Source: Deuterostichococcus epilithicus (taxonomy: Eukaryota; Chlorophyta; Trebouxiophyceae; Prasiolales; Stichococcaceae). From it: a DNA stretch of 64,000 bases. Location: assembly GCA_033439295.1 (NCBI GenBank), contig JAVTLE010000023.1:2268530-2332529 (forward strand), in the 5' to 3' direction. Below are positions 50,339 through 62,356 of this stretch, piece after piece; positions within the stretch are counted from its first letter, which is position 1; each line of letters opens with the position of its first letter. The notes beneath the pieces are model-generated. The model was not told where the DNA came from. It did not search any database and saw only the letters and a list, made by a program, of their open reading frames with translations. A program made the position numbers and the translations under genes.

Positions 50339-52928
50339 TCAGCCCTCGGCCTGCGCGTCCTGCCGGTCGCGGTCGTCCACCGACTTCGATAGCTCGGTTT
50401 CCCAGTACTGCACCTTCTCGTCCGCCAACCGCGTCAGTGCACCGACTGCCTCGGCATCTGACGCACTGCACAATGAACAGCGCGACCAGCTCACAGCATG
50501 TAGGTACCCACGCGAACGGCAGTCGTGAGCAAAGGCACGTGGAGCTGACGAATCAATCGTGACGCTCGCTTGCGCATCAGGTAGGCCGCCGCACCTGTCC
50601 CACAGCGCGGCAGCGATCTCCGCGTGCGCCTGGCTGTGGCTGTTGCGGAGCAGCCGCTCAAGCACGCCGATTGACTCGATGTCCTCGCCCAGCGCCTGAG
50701 TCGCGCAATTGCCAGGACTTTCAGCTGGTCGGGAGAGATGCTTGACACGTATTGAAGCGCCAAGGCGAGTTCGACCGAATGCAGCATTTCAGTACCTCGG
50801 ATACGAGGTCCTGCCTCGTGGCGATCAGCGGATGCGCCTCGCTCGCAGTTTGGAACACATGCTGCGGCAGCGGCCGGTAGCGGCAGAACCACTCCACATG
50901 CCCTGGGACACAGGGTCGCAATTTGAGAGCCGCTGATACATCAGTGCGACATCAAAATACTCCATAGCAGTGAGATACCAATCTCAGCACATATATGCAC
51001 CTGGCAGGAAGTAGAACGCCTTCTTCCGCCCCTGCCGTGCAGAAATACGTTATGATGAGTGGGAGTGATGACGCGCAGGCTTTGCACACAGGTCAGGATT
51101 ACGGCAGCATCACAGAGCTGACCATATCGTCGTCACCGAAGTACTCTTTCATGTACGAGATGAATTGCCTGCAGCCCAGAAACAGTCAGCTAAGTGAAGC
51201 TGTGTTATCATTGTCACGAAGCAAGGCACCAAGACAGAAATCTTTGCGGCGCCGACATTGCAGGCACAGCCGACCTGTAGATCCCCACACGCTCTTCAGC
51301 TGTCGGGAACATCTCCTGCTGCGACTTCCACTCCGCAAAGAGCCAGGGCTTTATCAGGGCACCCCTGCCGGCCATGACCGCCAGGCACCCCTGCTGCTGC
51401 ATGCGCCTGTTGGCCTGCGGTTTGACGACGAGCTTGTAAACGCTTTGCAGCAGTCCGAACGCCCCTCCATCTGGTTTGAAAGAGGACCTTTCAGCAAGGA
51501 CACTGGAGAGGTCGTCCAGGAGTTACCTCGAACAGGGTCAGCACGTCGCCATTGCCAATAATGGGGATCTCAGCCGCGGCCGCCACTTCCGAAATGAGCC
51601 CCCAGTCTGCCGCCCTGCTGTATCTCTGCTCCTGCGTCCTTCCATGAATGGACACTGCCGCTGCCCCTGCGGTCTGCAGCGCTGCCACCACCTGCGAAGC
51701 GGGTGGTGCGCATCAGGCAGTTAGGCAACAAGCGGCACTTGGCACCTTGCACACTGCATCGGCACCTGCACGTGCGGAAACGACAGGGGACAAGACAATT
51801 GCAAATAATAACGCGTTCACCTTGTCTGCGTTGATCTTCGAGGCCGAGGGCCCGATGCGAATCTTGACCGTAAGCGGCAGGTCAAGGCCCTCGGCGATGC
51901 CCGCGACCAGCCGCTGCAGCTTGTTGGGCCTGCTCGGCATGGAAATGGCTCTAATAAACGAGCTTCGACCAACTTTGTGATACCCCAGAAGTGCCCAAGA
52001 AGTGCAAGAAAAGCTGGCTGCACTCCATGTCATGTGACCAACAGCTCACTTCTCGATGAGCCTCGCCCCCAGACCGCGGCGCGTCGCTTCATAGATGGGG
52101 CAGCCGCAATTCAGGTCGACCCACGTGGCGCCGGCTGCCTTTGCCAACTCTGCCGCCTTGAGGCCCTCTGCAATCTGGTTGGTGGCGATCTGTGCGCCTG
52201 CGGCGCAGTGCAGAGAGATACTCTCTCACCGGGCTTGACAATGCGGTCAGGGGCACATTATTAACCTCATGCGCACAGTCATGCCGCATCTGGAACTCAT
52301 GCGGCGATCGGAACTCCTTCAAGTTTCATATAAAGTTTCACCAAAGCACTGCTCATTGTCCGCACGCCGCAGCCGCGCCTTCTCCTGCCGGTTGTTCTTC
52401 ACGAGCATGCGCGCAAACATCATCTCGCCCATGGTGACGTTGGCGCCCATGTCCGTGCACAGCCGCCGGAATGGCACGTTGCCGTACCTGCATGCGCGCA
52501 AACATACTGTTGGTCTCATGATAACCATTGGTGCCCAGCCGTGCACAAACAGCAACTGGAACGGCAGGTTGCACTCACTTGGTCAGCGGCGCAAGTATAA
52601 GTTCTCCGCGAAGGCGTTCGATGAACTCGGGGTGCGATTGCATCCAGGGCCCGGCAGGGACCTCGCTTCCATCGGTCTCTGGGGCGTGAGATGGTACTGC
52701 AGAGTCTTCTGCGGCCCGCCCACGGGCAGCTGGCGCTGCAGCATCAAGCACCTCTGTGGCGACAGCGGTGCAAATCGCCGCGCCGCAGTGCTGCCTCGCA
52801 GAGCGCGCGAGCTGCTGAGCGTGAATGCTGTTGGGGTATATCAGGATACCAAGCTGTGAACGACATGAAGCCCTGACTGATCTCATATGTGCAGTCGGCA
52901 GGGCTGAGCCTTGCGGCTGCACGCGCAT
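50339..52928 (-). CDS. DUS3-type tRNA-dihydrouridine synthase
   Basis: FMN-dependent reduction of uridine to dihydrouridine in tRNA (position 47 in DUS3 proteins). Minus-strand pieces, N to C: a non-conserved leader; PEFIERLRGELILAPLTK (about 52625-52575) joined to NVPFRRLCTDMGANVTMGEM and MFARMLVKNN; WVDLNCGCPIYEA with the catalytic Cys of the NCGCP motif (about 52125); LDLPLTVKIRIGPSASK (about 51890-51840); VSIHGRTQEQRYSRAADW (about 51650) and IPIIGNGDVL; VMAGRGALIKPWLFAEW (about 51385); and a helical C-terminal domain with WFCRYRPLPQHVF and VLERLLRNSHSQAHAEIAAA. The end is KSVDDRDRQDAQAEG and a stop at 50339. The CCCH zinc finger common in DUS3 N-termini is absent. The start is tentative (Met at 52928). 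Confidence 0.88.
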
Positions 52929-53341
52929 GGTTTACTCGCGTTGCTCCCAATCTGAGGGGTGGACAAGCCGACGCGGTCAACGCAGCTTCAGAACAGATAT
53001 TGCAGTTGCTGCGGAAAAGCATGACCAATTTGGCGTTGGCTCTTGTTGATCATGTCAATGCCGCCGCGGGTCACGTGCGTGCATGTTCCGGAACGAGATG
53101 CCATACAGCAAAAAAGCAGTTGCAGAGCATTTTTGCGCAAGTCACAACGCGCAATATCATCTGTACATCCAGTTCGAAGTCTTGCGGCCGGCGACAATGC
53201 GAATTTTGAGCCGAATTCAGGACACATTGCTTGCTGCAGAGGGACTTGTTGCAGTGTGACGGCAGAATTATTCCAGCTACGCAGCCTTTGAAGATCTGAA
53301 ACACTTACTCTCTGCGAGTTGTGTCTGCTTACATCAGCGCG
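52929..53341. promoter_or_regulatory. Divergent intergenic region, DUS3 and UTP7
   Basis: About 0.41 kb between the two start codons, less GC-rich than its flanks. No recognisable promoter element. Confidence 0.4.
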
Positions 53342-56300
53342 ATGGCAGAGACAGAGCGGGAGGAGCCTGACGGCAACCCCGCTGAGCAGCCGCCCACAAG
53401 CAAGAAGAGGTGCGGCAGTTGCGTCCAGCTGGCACTGCAGCCTCAAATGCCTGTATCTAGATGCAGTCGTCCAGCTCCTCTGACAGGACCAGGCATGGCT
53501 TCTCGGGAAGACCGCATCCGGCACGCTCTGCTGCAGGCGGCGGGCTGCTGGCAAGGAGGATGGCGCGCCGCAGTTCCGCCGCGGCCAGCCGATCGCCACG
53601 CGCAAGCTGGCGGACAAGAAGCTCAAAGGGCGGCTCAAACACACGGAGGCGCTGGCTGAGGAGGCAGCAGCCAGCGCCGCGGCCGCGCACCAGTGGCTGC
53701 TGCCGACGGCTCCCGGCGGCCTGGAGGCTGAGGGCATGGAGCGCACCTGGCGCTTCTCCCAGTCCGACATTGTGCAGGGTGTGTTTGCCGGAAACCGTCG
53801 CATTTGCACAGCTCAAATTAGCCGACCATGGCCCACAATGGCACTGTCTCGCCGCACTGAAAACTGGGCATGCAGACTGAGCAGCCAGGCTGGCATTGCC
53901 GTGAATGCTCCTCATTGTCATGTTTCACAGAGGCGGAGACCGGCGCGGGGCGCAAGGTTTTCGATCTGTCGCTGGGGCAGCTGGGGCCCTACTCCATAGA
54001 CTTCACGCGCAGCGGCCGCTTCTGCGCGCTAGCGGGGCGAAAGGGCCACCTCGCCCTCCTGGACTGGCACCGGCTGCAGACCATCTGCGAAGTGCAGGTC
54101 AGCTGCAGTGCTGCAGCGAAGCATGCTCTGTACTGCCCTGCTTCCTTGCTGAGAGCGCAGCTCATAGCTCATGCTCGATGCGACGCCCGCATTGCGGCCC
54201 GGCAGTAGGTTGAGGGGCAGTCTGAAACAGCAGCGAGCCACCACAGAGGAGCCGGCATGCCAGCTGTGCGTGGCCAACCGCCAGCAACCCCGACTGTTGT
54301 CCCTTGTGGCGGCACAGGTGAAGGAGACGACGCGGGATGTGCAGTTTCTGCACAACGAGCAGTTCTTTGCGGCGGCGCAGCGTAAGTATGCCTACATTTA
54401 CGACAAGCGCGGCATCGAGGTCCACTGCCTCAAGGTGTGCCGAGCACGTCTGCCTGTGAGCTCATGCGAGGCTTTGGTGTTCGGGCCACGAGGCGGGAGG
54501 TGTTACATAGCGGCATCCCAAACCCTGCACGAGTGTGCACAGGCTGGGGCTCGCCTATGATGCGGGGTTGCACAGCCGACTGATGTTGGATAATCCCTCC
54601 ACAAGTGGCTTTGTAAGTCACGGGGCCACACACCCTCACCCCCAAGGCGGGCTACGCCAAGCGCTGGTCCGGCCCGCCGCTTGCCTTACATACGGCAGCG
54701 GCAGTGCTCGCTGTCATGGATGTCCCGCCGCCCCGCCGAGCACCGCTGCCCTTAACGCCAAATATGGCTGTTGCTCATGGTCATTAAGCCGCATACCAGC
54801 CCTTGCGCACACAGCGACCCAGCTTGAACCCTCGGTTCAGCGGCTTGACTTGACTACAGCGTTCCGCCGCTTGCCGCCGCACCCTCGCTATTTCAGCTTT
54901 ATCGCAAAACCCCTAATAGTTGCTCACGCCTCGCTGAGCCAGGGATGTAATGCCGTGCAAAGCAAAGGCTTTGTATCGATCATCGGATCCTGTCGTATCT
55001 TGGTTACTGAAAATGGTCAGCGCTTGGTCCTACTGCAGGACCACACGGAGCCGAAGCGGATGGAGTTCCTGCCTTACCACTTCCTGCTGGCATCGGTTGG
55101 CGAGCCCGGCATCCTGCACTACCAGGTGGGCACCGCTGCCGACATCTTTTGGCCGCAGGAAGGGTGGCTGGGGGGCTTGGTGCCCGAAACGGGCACCTGC
55201 GAGTTCGGCATGGGCAGGTCCCATTAGCACCGGTAGCGTCTGAGCCCACTGCAGAGCAGCTGCAGGCGCTTGCCGAAAGACAAAGGCGGAGCTGCGCACC
55301 ATCACTACAGCGTAGCGCACATGACGGCGCAGCAGCGCTGCTGGAGCGGGCCGTGATGCTCACTGCCGCCTTCCCAGTGTGTACAGCGCTGCTGGCGGTG
55401 CACCACTCTACTGGCGAGGCCGGCATCCGAGCGTGTGTGCCGCTGCCTGTGCGCAGGACACCAGCACGGGGCAGCTGGTGGCGCAGCACCGCACGCGGCT
55501 GGGGCCCTGCGGCGTGATGGCGCAGAACCCCTGGAATGCTGTGCTGGGGCTGGGCCACGCCAATGGCACCGTCACCATGTGGACGCCCAACATCACCACC
55601 CCCGTCGTGCGGCTGCTGTGCCACCGGGTAGGTGTGCTTGCGGATGCCCCTCGGAATGGGCATTCTCCAGCTGTCGCTAGTGATAACTGACGTGTGCCAC
55701 TGGTGTATGTTTGGCTTCACCTGTGGCGTTGATTGGAGGGCTGCCAGCAACTAGCATTCCCGTTGCAAACATTCGGACAAGGCATAAAGGAAAGGTGTGC
55801 GCCGCAGGGGCCAGTAGCCGCGCTGGCGTTCGAGCCGGGAGGCAACCAGATGGTCACTGCCGGCGTCGACGGCCAGGTGGGCGAGGGCTGAACTCCTCCT
55901 ACCTGCATGTGGCTGCCGCCTGAGCGTGACGGAAGGCTGTAAACCGCTGGCTGCGGCCCATGCATCCAGTGTCCGCGAGGTAGAACCTGTCTCACCGCAG
56001 CCGAACCAGGCCTGGGGACCGGACCTTACTTAGCGTCAGTTGCACTGCGACTGTCACTGAACAGACACTACATCATGTGCCGGCAGGTGCGGGTGTGGGA
56101 CGTGCGGGCGCTGAAGCCGATGCACGGCTACTTCTCGCGCGCGACGCCCACCTGCCTGGACATCAGCCAGCGCGGCCTGCTGGCCGTCGGCAGCCAGCGC
56201 CGCATCCAGGTGCGCCAGACGGTGCTGAGAGAAGGCTGCGCACGCTGTGTGGCCAGAGCGGCGTCCGGCACGAGCCGTGCCACTCCTGCCCCTGGAGAGC

Positions 56301-57783
56301 CCGTACGATGCGGCGCGGCCACTGCCAAGCGGCCCAGGCTGGGGTGTGACATGTGTGGGCACACCACCACTTTCCATTCGTCAACCTGTCACTGTCTCAT
56401 TCGTGTTCCTGTCGCCCACACTGAGCTGCGTCCTGTGTCGGGGCGTGCCCAGGTGTGGCAGGATGCGGTGTCACGCAAGGCGCAGGCGCCGTACCTGGTG
56501 CACGAGCTGCCGGCGGCGCCGCTGGCGGGCCTGGCCTTCTGCCCCTACGAGGACGTGCTGGCGGCGGGCCACGGCGGCGGCCTGTCCAGCATGCTGGTGC
56601 CCGGCGCCGGGGAGCCCAACTTCGACTCGCGCGTCGCGGATCCCTTCCAGGTGTGCAGCGCCCGACACGGGGCGGCCCTCTCTGTCTGATGCTCTGATCG
56701 TTAATTTGTGCACTTGATGCCTCCACAAGACCTGGCAGCAGCAGCTGCACAGGCAATGCCCTGGGGAGGCCTTCTTCTGCCACCCGTCTGCTGCATGCGA
56801 GTGCAGAGCGGGTGGCCTGCAGCCGCTGCCAGCCCCTGGATGAGGGCTTTCCTAGTCCGTAATGTGATGCAAATCTGGCCGCCTTGATCAAACAATATTG
56901 TTTGTCCTTGTTTTGCAGGCGCGCAAGGCCAGGCGGGAGATGGAGGTGGTGCAGCTGTTGGACAAGCTGCAGCCGGACATGATTACCCTGGACGCCGCAT
57001 CCGTCGGACAGGCGCGCTTTCCTCCTCGCTGTTACACAGCTGGCCCAGCCTGCCTCCCTTGCATTGCGAGCAGTGGTTGCCGATTGCAGGCGACTCAAAA
57101 GCCTGTCCTGGGATGGCCCTGCGAGCGGCCTTCACAGCTGCTGCCGACACTTGGGGGGCAGAGGATGGTTGTGCGATGTCGCCACTGTGGCGTCTGCACA
57201 GGTGCGGAAGGAGCCGAAGGACGTGCAGAAGCAGCGGCAGGCGGAGGCGGCCGCCGCCAATGCCGAGCGCCATGCAGAGCAGCGCGTCAAGGCCGACGGC
57301 AAGACCCGCATGAAGGTGAACAAACTTCCCCCCCCCCTCCTTCCCTCCAGAGGCGCGCCCGTGAGTGCGCCATGTCCATGCACATGTCCATGAGGACACG
57401 GGGCAACGTTCCAGGTGCGACTGGTGAGGATGACATGCTGCATGCCCAGAACCTCTGTTGCTCCTGTGGCTCTGGCCACCTCACCTCGTTCCAGCGCACT
57501 TTCAGGATCTGCTCTGACCTGTGGCTGGCGATTGCGTTAACAGGGCAAGAACCGGCCCAGCCGGCGGGCGGCGCGGAAGCGGGACAACATCATCGAGGAC
57601 CGCAAGCCGGCGATGCGCCAGCGGCTCGCAGAGGAGCAGGCGAAGGGGAAAAAGTCCGGCGCCGCGAAGAAATATGCACCGAATGCCAGCAAGGTGCATG
57701 GCGAGGCGCCCGCGCAAAAGAAAGAGGCGGCGGTGCCGGAGAATGTGCCGCGGGCGCTGCACACGTTCTACACGAAGAACTGA
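53342..57783 (+). CDS. UTP7: UTP7/WDR46 (BING4) SSU processome WD40 protein
   Basis: Nucleolar WD40 protein needed for 18S rRNA maturation in the small-subunit processome. Exon 1 starts [18 protein letters not shown] at 53342 and ends at 53409. Then come [20 protein letters not shown] and [10 protein letters not shown] (to about 53778); [18 protein letters not shown] with GHLALLDW (53933-54097); [20 protein letters not shown] (about 54350); [20 protein letters not shown] (about 55040); [15 protein letters not shown] (about 55550); [20 protein letters not shown] (split 55874/56093); [17 protein letters not shown] (about 56530); the BING4 C-terminal motif [17 protein letters not shown] (about 56945); and Lys-rich segments ending [10 protein letters not shown] at TGA 57781-57783. 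The order matches yeast Utp7 along its length. The intron at about 54435-55037 is unusually long for this gene. Confidence 0.92.
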
Positions 57784-58115
57784 ACCTACGGAGTCTTGTG
57801 TTTATAAAATCAGCCACGAGTCCCGCAGTCGCTGCGCGCGGCTCAGGGACCCATTGCCAATGCGCCGCTGTCAGGCACTAGATACATTCTTGCTGAAGGT
57901 TTTCACACTACGGACAGTACATCACCGAGCCCTTGAAGGCAGTCAATCAATTTTCAACGCAAACAGAGCGGCCACAGAGGATATACACGTACAAACACAC
58001 ATATTGTACACCTAGGTATCATGATGCCGCCGCGACTGGCTGCAGGAATTCAATGCCCCCGCGCATAGTCGCTCATTCACCAGGCTCGCTCTCTCAGAAC
58101 CGACCTTTCAGTTCA
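57784..58115. other. Convergent 3' region, UTP7 and Mg transporter
   Basis: About 0.33 kb between two gene ends. No gene or clear poly(A) motif. Confidence 0.4.
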
Positions 58116-59906
58116 TCAAGTCAGCACCGCTGAAAGCTGGTCTAGGACGAATCTGCATGTGAAGCATGTGATCGCTACGCCAGAAACATCCATAACCACC
58201 TGTCGGCAGAAGCAGTGTACCTAGTCATGATTGTTCCTGTACTATACCGCCTACATGCACGCAGCAGCAGAGCGGCATGATGCAACCCTTGCACACAACA
58301 TCCACCCGACAAACATCGCACCTGGATGGTCGTTCCAGCATTGGCAGGGTCGAAGCCTGCCTGTGGAATGCACATCATCAGAACATGACACCACAGTGAC
58401 CACATTGCATTTGCATAAGAGCTGAAGTCGACACTGCTGACATGCAGCTCACCTTTGCCATGCCATACGGGAGCAAAGTCCCCGCAATAATGCCTGAAAT
58501 GGGGTGAGGAGCTCGTGTAAATGCGAGATTACGGCACATGCGCTTTCTAAGTTCGCAGGACTCGTTTTATCATCGAGAGTCACATGCTTGGCGCTCACTG
58601 GTGACCACGATGAACAGCAGCGATGCTGTGATGGCTGTGGCGCTGACGATGTCCTGTGTGCTCAGGTAGACTCGCACGAAGCCGCCGACTGACAGGCAGG
58701 CGCCCAACAGCAGCGCTACAACAACCTGCATCAACAGTGGGGAAAAGCGTGTGAGCTACGCGGAAAGCAACTACTAGCTGGGCGATGCACGATAACATGC
58801 AAGGCTGGGTACGTCAACGTGATGACTCGCCAGAATTTTACCTGCTGCCTCAGCGACCGCAGGAGGCAGCTCCATGTGGGCTCCAGGGTTCCCGTTGCAA
58901 GTCCCCGGATGACTTTGATTGCCGACTGGTTACCAGCGTTGCCCCCGGCTCCCACTAGCATGGTCTGCGGTGCATTGACACAGCCAAATTCTAGTTCACA
59001 CAGTAGGCAGTTCCTCTTCTGCTGTTAGGTGCTGTCAGGCAACACCACTGACAAAGAGACTACGTGAATTCACCAGGAAGAGCGTCACGAAGATGTGCTC
59101 CTTGAGGAGCGTCTCGTAGCCGTTGAGCACGAAGGAGGAGCTGCTCTGCAGCACCAACAGCCCCAGCAGCCACCGCCTGTTCGGACCAGGTCCAGCAAAC
59201 TGTTGGTTCGATGCAAACCATCTGGCCGTATGTGTCCCATCTGTAAACACTGCAGCCACTGTGGCATCCCTGGCTCCACAGGGCAATTGCTCTTTGGCAT
59301 TTGAGAGCCCTTCTCCGCAGCCAGGCAAGAAGACATATACGTCGCTGCGACTCACCCCCGTGAGAAGGCCTCGCTCACAGAATCCATGGCGACCGGCGGC
59401 GTGCTGAGCCCGCTGCATATGTCCGAGTCTGGCAGCCCCAGGTCGCAGGCGCCTTCAAGCAGGGCAGAGATGTGTTCGACAGCATCACTTACCAAGTTGC
59501 ATGCAGGGACATTGCAGCGGAGCGGAAGGGCCGCTCACACAGAACAAACATCGCACCTGCGTGCTCTGCGTCCTGCGGATCCTCAAAGTCCAACGAGCTG
59601 AGGAGGCCCTGCATGTACAAGCGCCCCATCCGTCAGCAAAGCCCTCGCAGACCAGCACCGTCATGCAACTTCCAAGAGCCCTGCAAGGCAAGGCAAAGGC
59701 ATCCCTGCAGCATTCTTCCGCAGCATGCGGGGCCTGGCGCCCACCTGCCGGAACTCTCGCTCAAGCTCTGCCCGCCCGAGGCGCCGCTTCGCAGGCGCCT
59801 CGTCCAGGGTGGCTGCTGCTGGTCCTGATATCGCATCTGGCACGGCACAGTGCACAGCGTTAGAAAGTCTGGCACGGCCCGCAACCATTCCTGCCGTGTA
59901 CAACAC
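58116..59906 (-). CDS. MgtE/SLC41-type divalent cation (Mg2+) transporter
   Basis: Membrane Mg2+ transporter of the MgtE/SLC41 superfamily. Minus-strand exons: EAPAKRRLGRAELEREFRQ (about 59815-59755); LLSSLDFEDPQDAEHA (about 59610-59555); HISALLEGACDLGLPDSDIC with VAMDSVSEAFSRG (about 59475-59360); then the transmembrane core RRWLLGLLVLQSSSSFVLNG with KEHIFVTLFL (about 59180-59075); the family signature MLVGAGGNAGNQSAIKVIRG (about 58960-58900), whose GGNAGNQ loop lines the pore; VVVALLLGACLSVGGFVRVY with ATAITASLLFIVV; GIIAGTLLPYGMAK; GFDPANAGTTIQ and VVMDVSGVAITCF. Stop TGA at 58118-58116. No CBS domain is present, so regulation differs from bacterial MgtE. The start is tentative. Confidence 0.88.
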
Positions 59907-60534
59907 CCCCTGCCTCGCAGCAAAGGCCTCGCGTTGGCATCAAAAGTTTGCCGAGCTGATCTTGATGGAAGAACGTACAAGCTGCTACAAGCTGCTTCGG
60001 CTAAGCGAGACTATATGTTGTTGATCACACATGAATTCGAGGCACACCTTTGCTGGCCGCGCACACGGTCTGCAAGGTGCTGTGCTGGCGACATCGGCGT
60101 CTCGGGGGCTGATTGCCGCCAGCAGGAGGTCTGCAGCGTTGCTGGGAGCTGTGTGTGAGGCTGTGGGCCTGCATCTGTGCGCCTCTGCACAGGCAGTGCT
60201 GACGGATTAAATGACACGAACTGAAGTTTAAGCCTAGCAGAGCATGGTCACCTGTCATGAAGCCCCAACACGCCTTGGGTACAAAAATGTACAATCTGAG
60301 TAAGGAAACACACTGGTGCTTCGCACAAGCTGCAGCGCGCTACAAAAAATGAGAAGGGGGGGCAGGAGTTTCCTTCCCCGTGCAAATTGAGGACGTGCAG
60401 CCCGTTCGCACAGCAAATGCCTCAGTGCAGCCTGTCAAGATCGGATTGGGTCCCTGCTCGCGTTTGCCGATCGCGCAGTGGCATCAGAGGCTGCGCCGCA
60501 ACCATCACTTTGGGTGCATCAGTTGCAGCAGCAG
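59907..60534. promoter_or_regulatory. Divergent intergenic region, Mg transporter and bL19m
   Basis: About 0.6 kb. Should hold both promoters and part of the first exons. No element recognised. Confidence 0.4.
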
Positions 60535-61867
60535 CATGCAGGGCCTGCTGCAGCGCGTCGCTCAGCTGTCGCTGCATCGGACGCGGCTCTCTGGTGATAC
60601 TGGAGCCGCGACGTGCCAGAGCCTGGTGAGCCTGCTGTCGTACCCGGCAGTCACGGATCGGCATGCAGCAGCAGCCACACCGGGGGGCAGCCAGCGCAGC
60701 GTGTTCACGTCTCGACCGACCGACACGGACAGCTGCGGGTGCAACGCCTCGGCCGCGGTCGGCTCTGGACGCCGCTGCGAGCTGTGCAGCCGCCCAGCCG
60801 CACCAGCATGCCGGCCGCCGGGCCTGCCCGCCCTGGCAGCCGGCTTGCGAGGCTTCAGCCCAGCCGCAGGCAGCCGGCTGATCAGTCTGTCGCATCAGAG
60901 CAGCTGCCTGCACAGCTCCGCCCACTCCAGGGCTCCAGATGCCGGTGACGCCGCGCCAGCAGCCGGCCTCCAACCGCCGGCACCCCCGGCTGCGGAGCCG
61001 CAGGCGCCGCCCCCTCCGTGGACCCCCACGAGGCTTCTGGCAAAGCGGAAGATTCTGCCGAAGCGCATGGGTCACATGCTGCAGGTACTGCTGATGCAAC
61101 CGGGTGGTGCAAAGGCGCTGTAGCATTTCATTGTCCTTCGGGTGGCTGCCGCATGTGGCAGCACCATGCAGCGATGCATCATGCCATTCCTGTCGCAGGT
61201 GCTGGAGGACGAGAAGGTGAAGGAGGCCCTGGCGGCACGAAACATTCCCGATTTCGGGCCCGGCGACGTGTTGGAAGTCAAGCTGGTGAGTCAGGACCAG
61301 CATGCGAGATGGACACTCATACGACCAAGTCCTACTTTGACAAGAAAGCTCATCTTCAGCCTCCGTGTATGGCAGGCCATCCCGGAGAACAAGCGGCGCA
61401 TGGTCATCACGAAGGGCCTGTGCATCGCACGGCGCAATCGCGCATTCCGGACATCCTTCACGATCCGCAACCACATGGGCGCTGCCGGCGGCATTGAGCG
61501 CACCTTCCCACTGTGAGAGTCGTTGCATCGCTACTGGAACCATCTGGCATTGCAGCGCTCCTGTCGTGAGCAACCGCCTTTCCGCGGCATTGACACCACC
61601 AGCACAGCTGATGACCGGTGAAAATGTCGACCAATGCAGGTTCTCTCCGCACATCGAGCAGATCAAGGTGCTCTCGAGGCGCAAGGTCCGTCGTGCGAAG
61701 CTGTACTACCTCCGAGACAGGTGCGACTCCGTGCTGCTCTGTGTCCACGCATGTCTGTGACTCTGTGCAGCTTATGGTACAGTCATGTCCACACGGTGCC
61801 ATACTGATTACGACACGCTGCGCTTTGAACTCTGCGCAGGCAGCCAAAGGAGTTCCGCGTGAGCTGA
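60535..61867 (+). CDS. Ribosomal protein bL19, mitochondrial type
   Basis: Large-subunit organellar ribosomal protein. Five exons join in frame to 293 aa: 60535-61083, 61199-61285, 61376-61512, 61640-61720, 61840-61867. The first roughly 160 residues are poorly conserved, starting MQGLLQRVAQLSLHRTRL (basic, amphipathic, mitochondrial presequence-like) and then Ser/Ala/Pro-rich. The bL19 domain follows: KRMGHMLQVLEDEKVKEAL, IPDFGPGDVLEVKL, PENKRRMVITKGLCIARRN, TSFTIRN, GIERTFPLFSPHIEQIKVL and RRKVRRAKLYYLRDR. KRMGH-x-x-QVLE before the domain is typical of plant mitochondrial L19 rather than plastid L19. The reading frame is open upstream to 60380, so an earlier start is possible. Confidence 0.93.
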
Positions 61868-62356
61868 GCTGGTGCAACTGGACGATCGCTAGCAGGGGAG
61901 AGGGGATTTTGTAGTTGTGACGTCTGTGCCGCAAGCTCGTGCAAGCGGCGTCCTGAAACGCCACTGGCGCTGCAGCATCGCTCCGGTAAACTTGAGAAGA
62001 CTGGGTCTGAAAACGCGTTGCGATGCGGATGCACCCCAGAGCCATGCGAGAGTGTGCAAGAACGAAGCAGCAACGAAACAACCGTGCTTGCAGTCAGCCG
62101 GAATCCACATGCCTTTCGTCGTACTCAGATCGTACCAGTAAAACCTTGCGACAGAACGCCCGGGTCAGGACCACACCAAACTACACCGCATTCAGTAATG
62201 AAACTTACGCCTGAGTTTGGCGAGTAATGAAGCAAGGCGCAGCTCTGGGCCGCCAGGGGTTGGCTGTTGGCGGTCTGTCGACCGTGTGCAGAATGTGATC
62301 CGTCCTCCAGACTCGCAGCCATCCAACAAGTCAGTCATACCTGAAGTCAAGCAGCC
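61868..62356. other. Intergenic region, bL19m to ion channel
   Basis: About 0.49 kb on the same strand. No gene seen; bL19m 3' UTR and the channel promoter expected here. Confidence 0.4.

Noticed and set aside
60422-61684. A 420-codon open frame on the minus strand
   Set aside because: Antisense to the bL19m exons, whose protein is clearly conserved; the reverse frame shows no domain.
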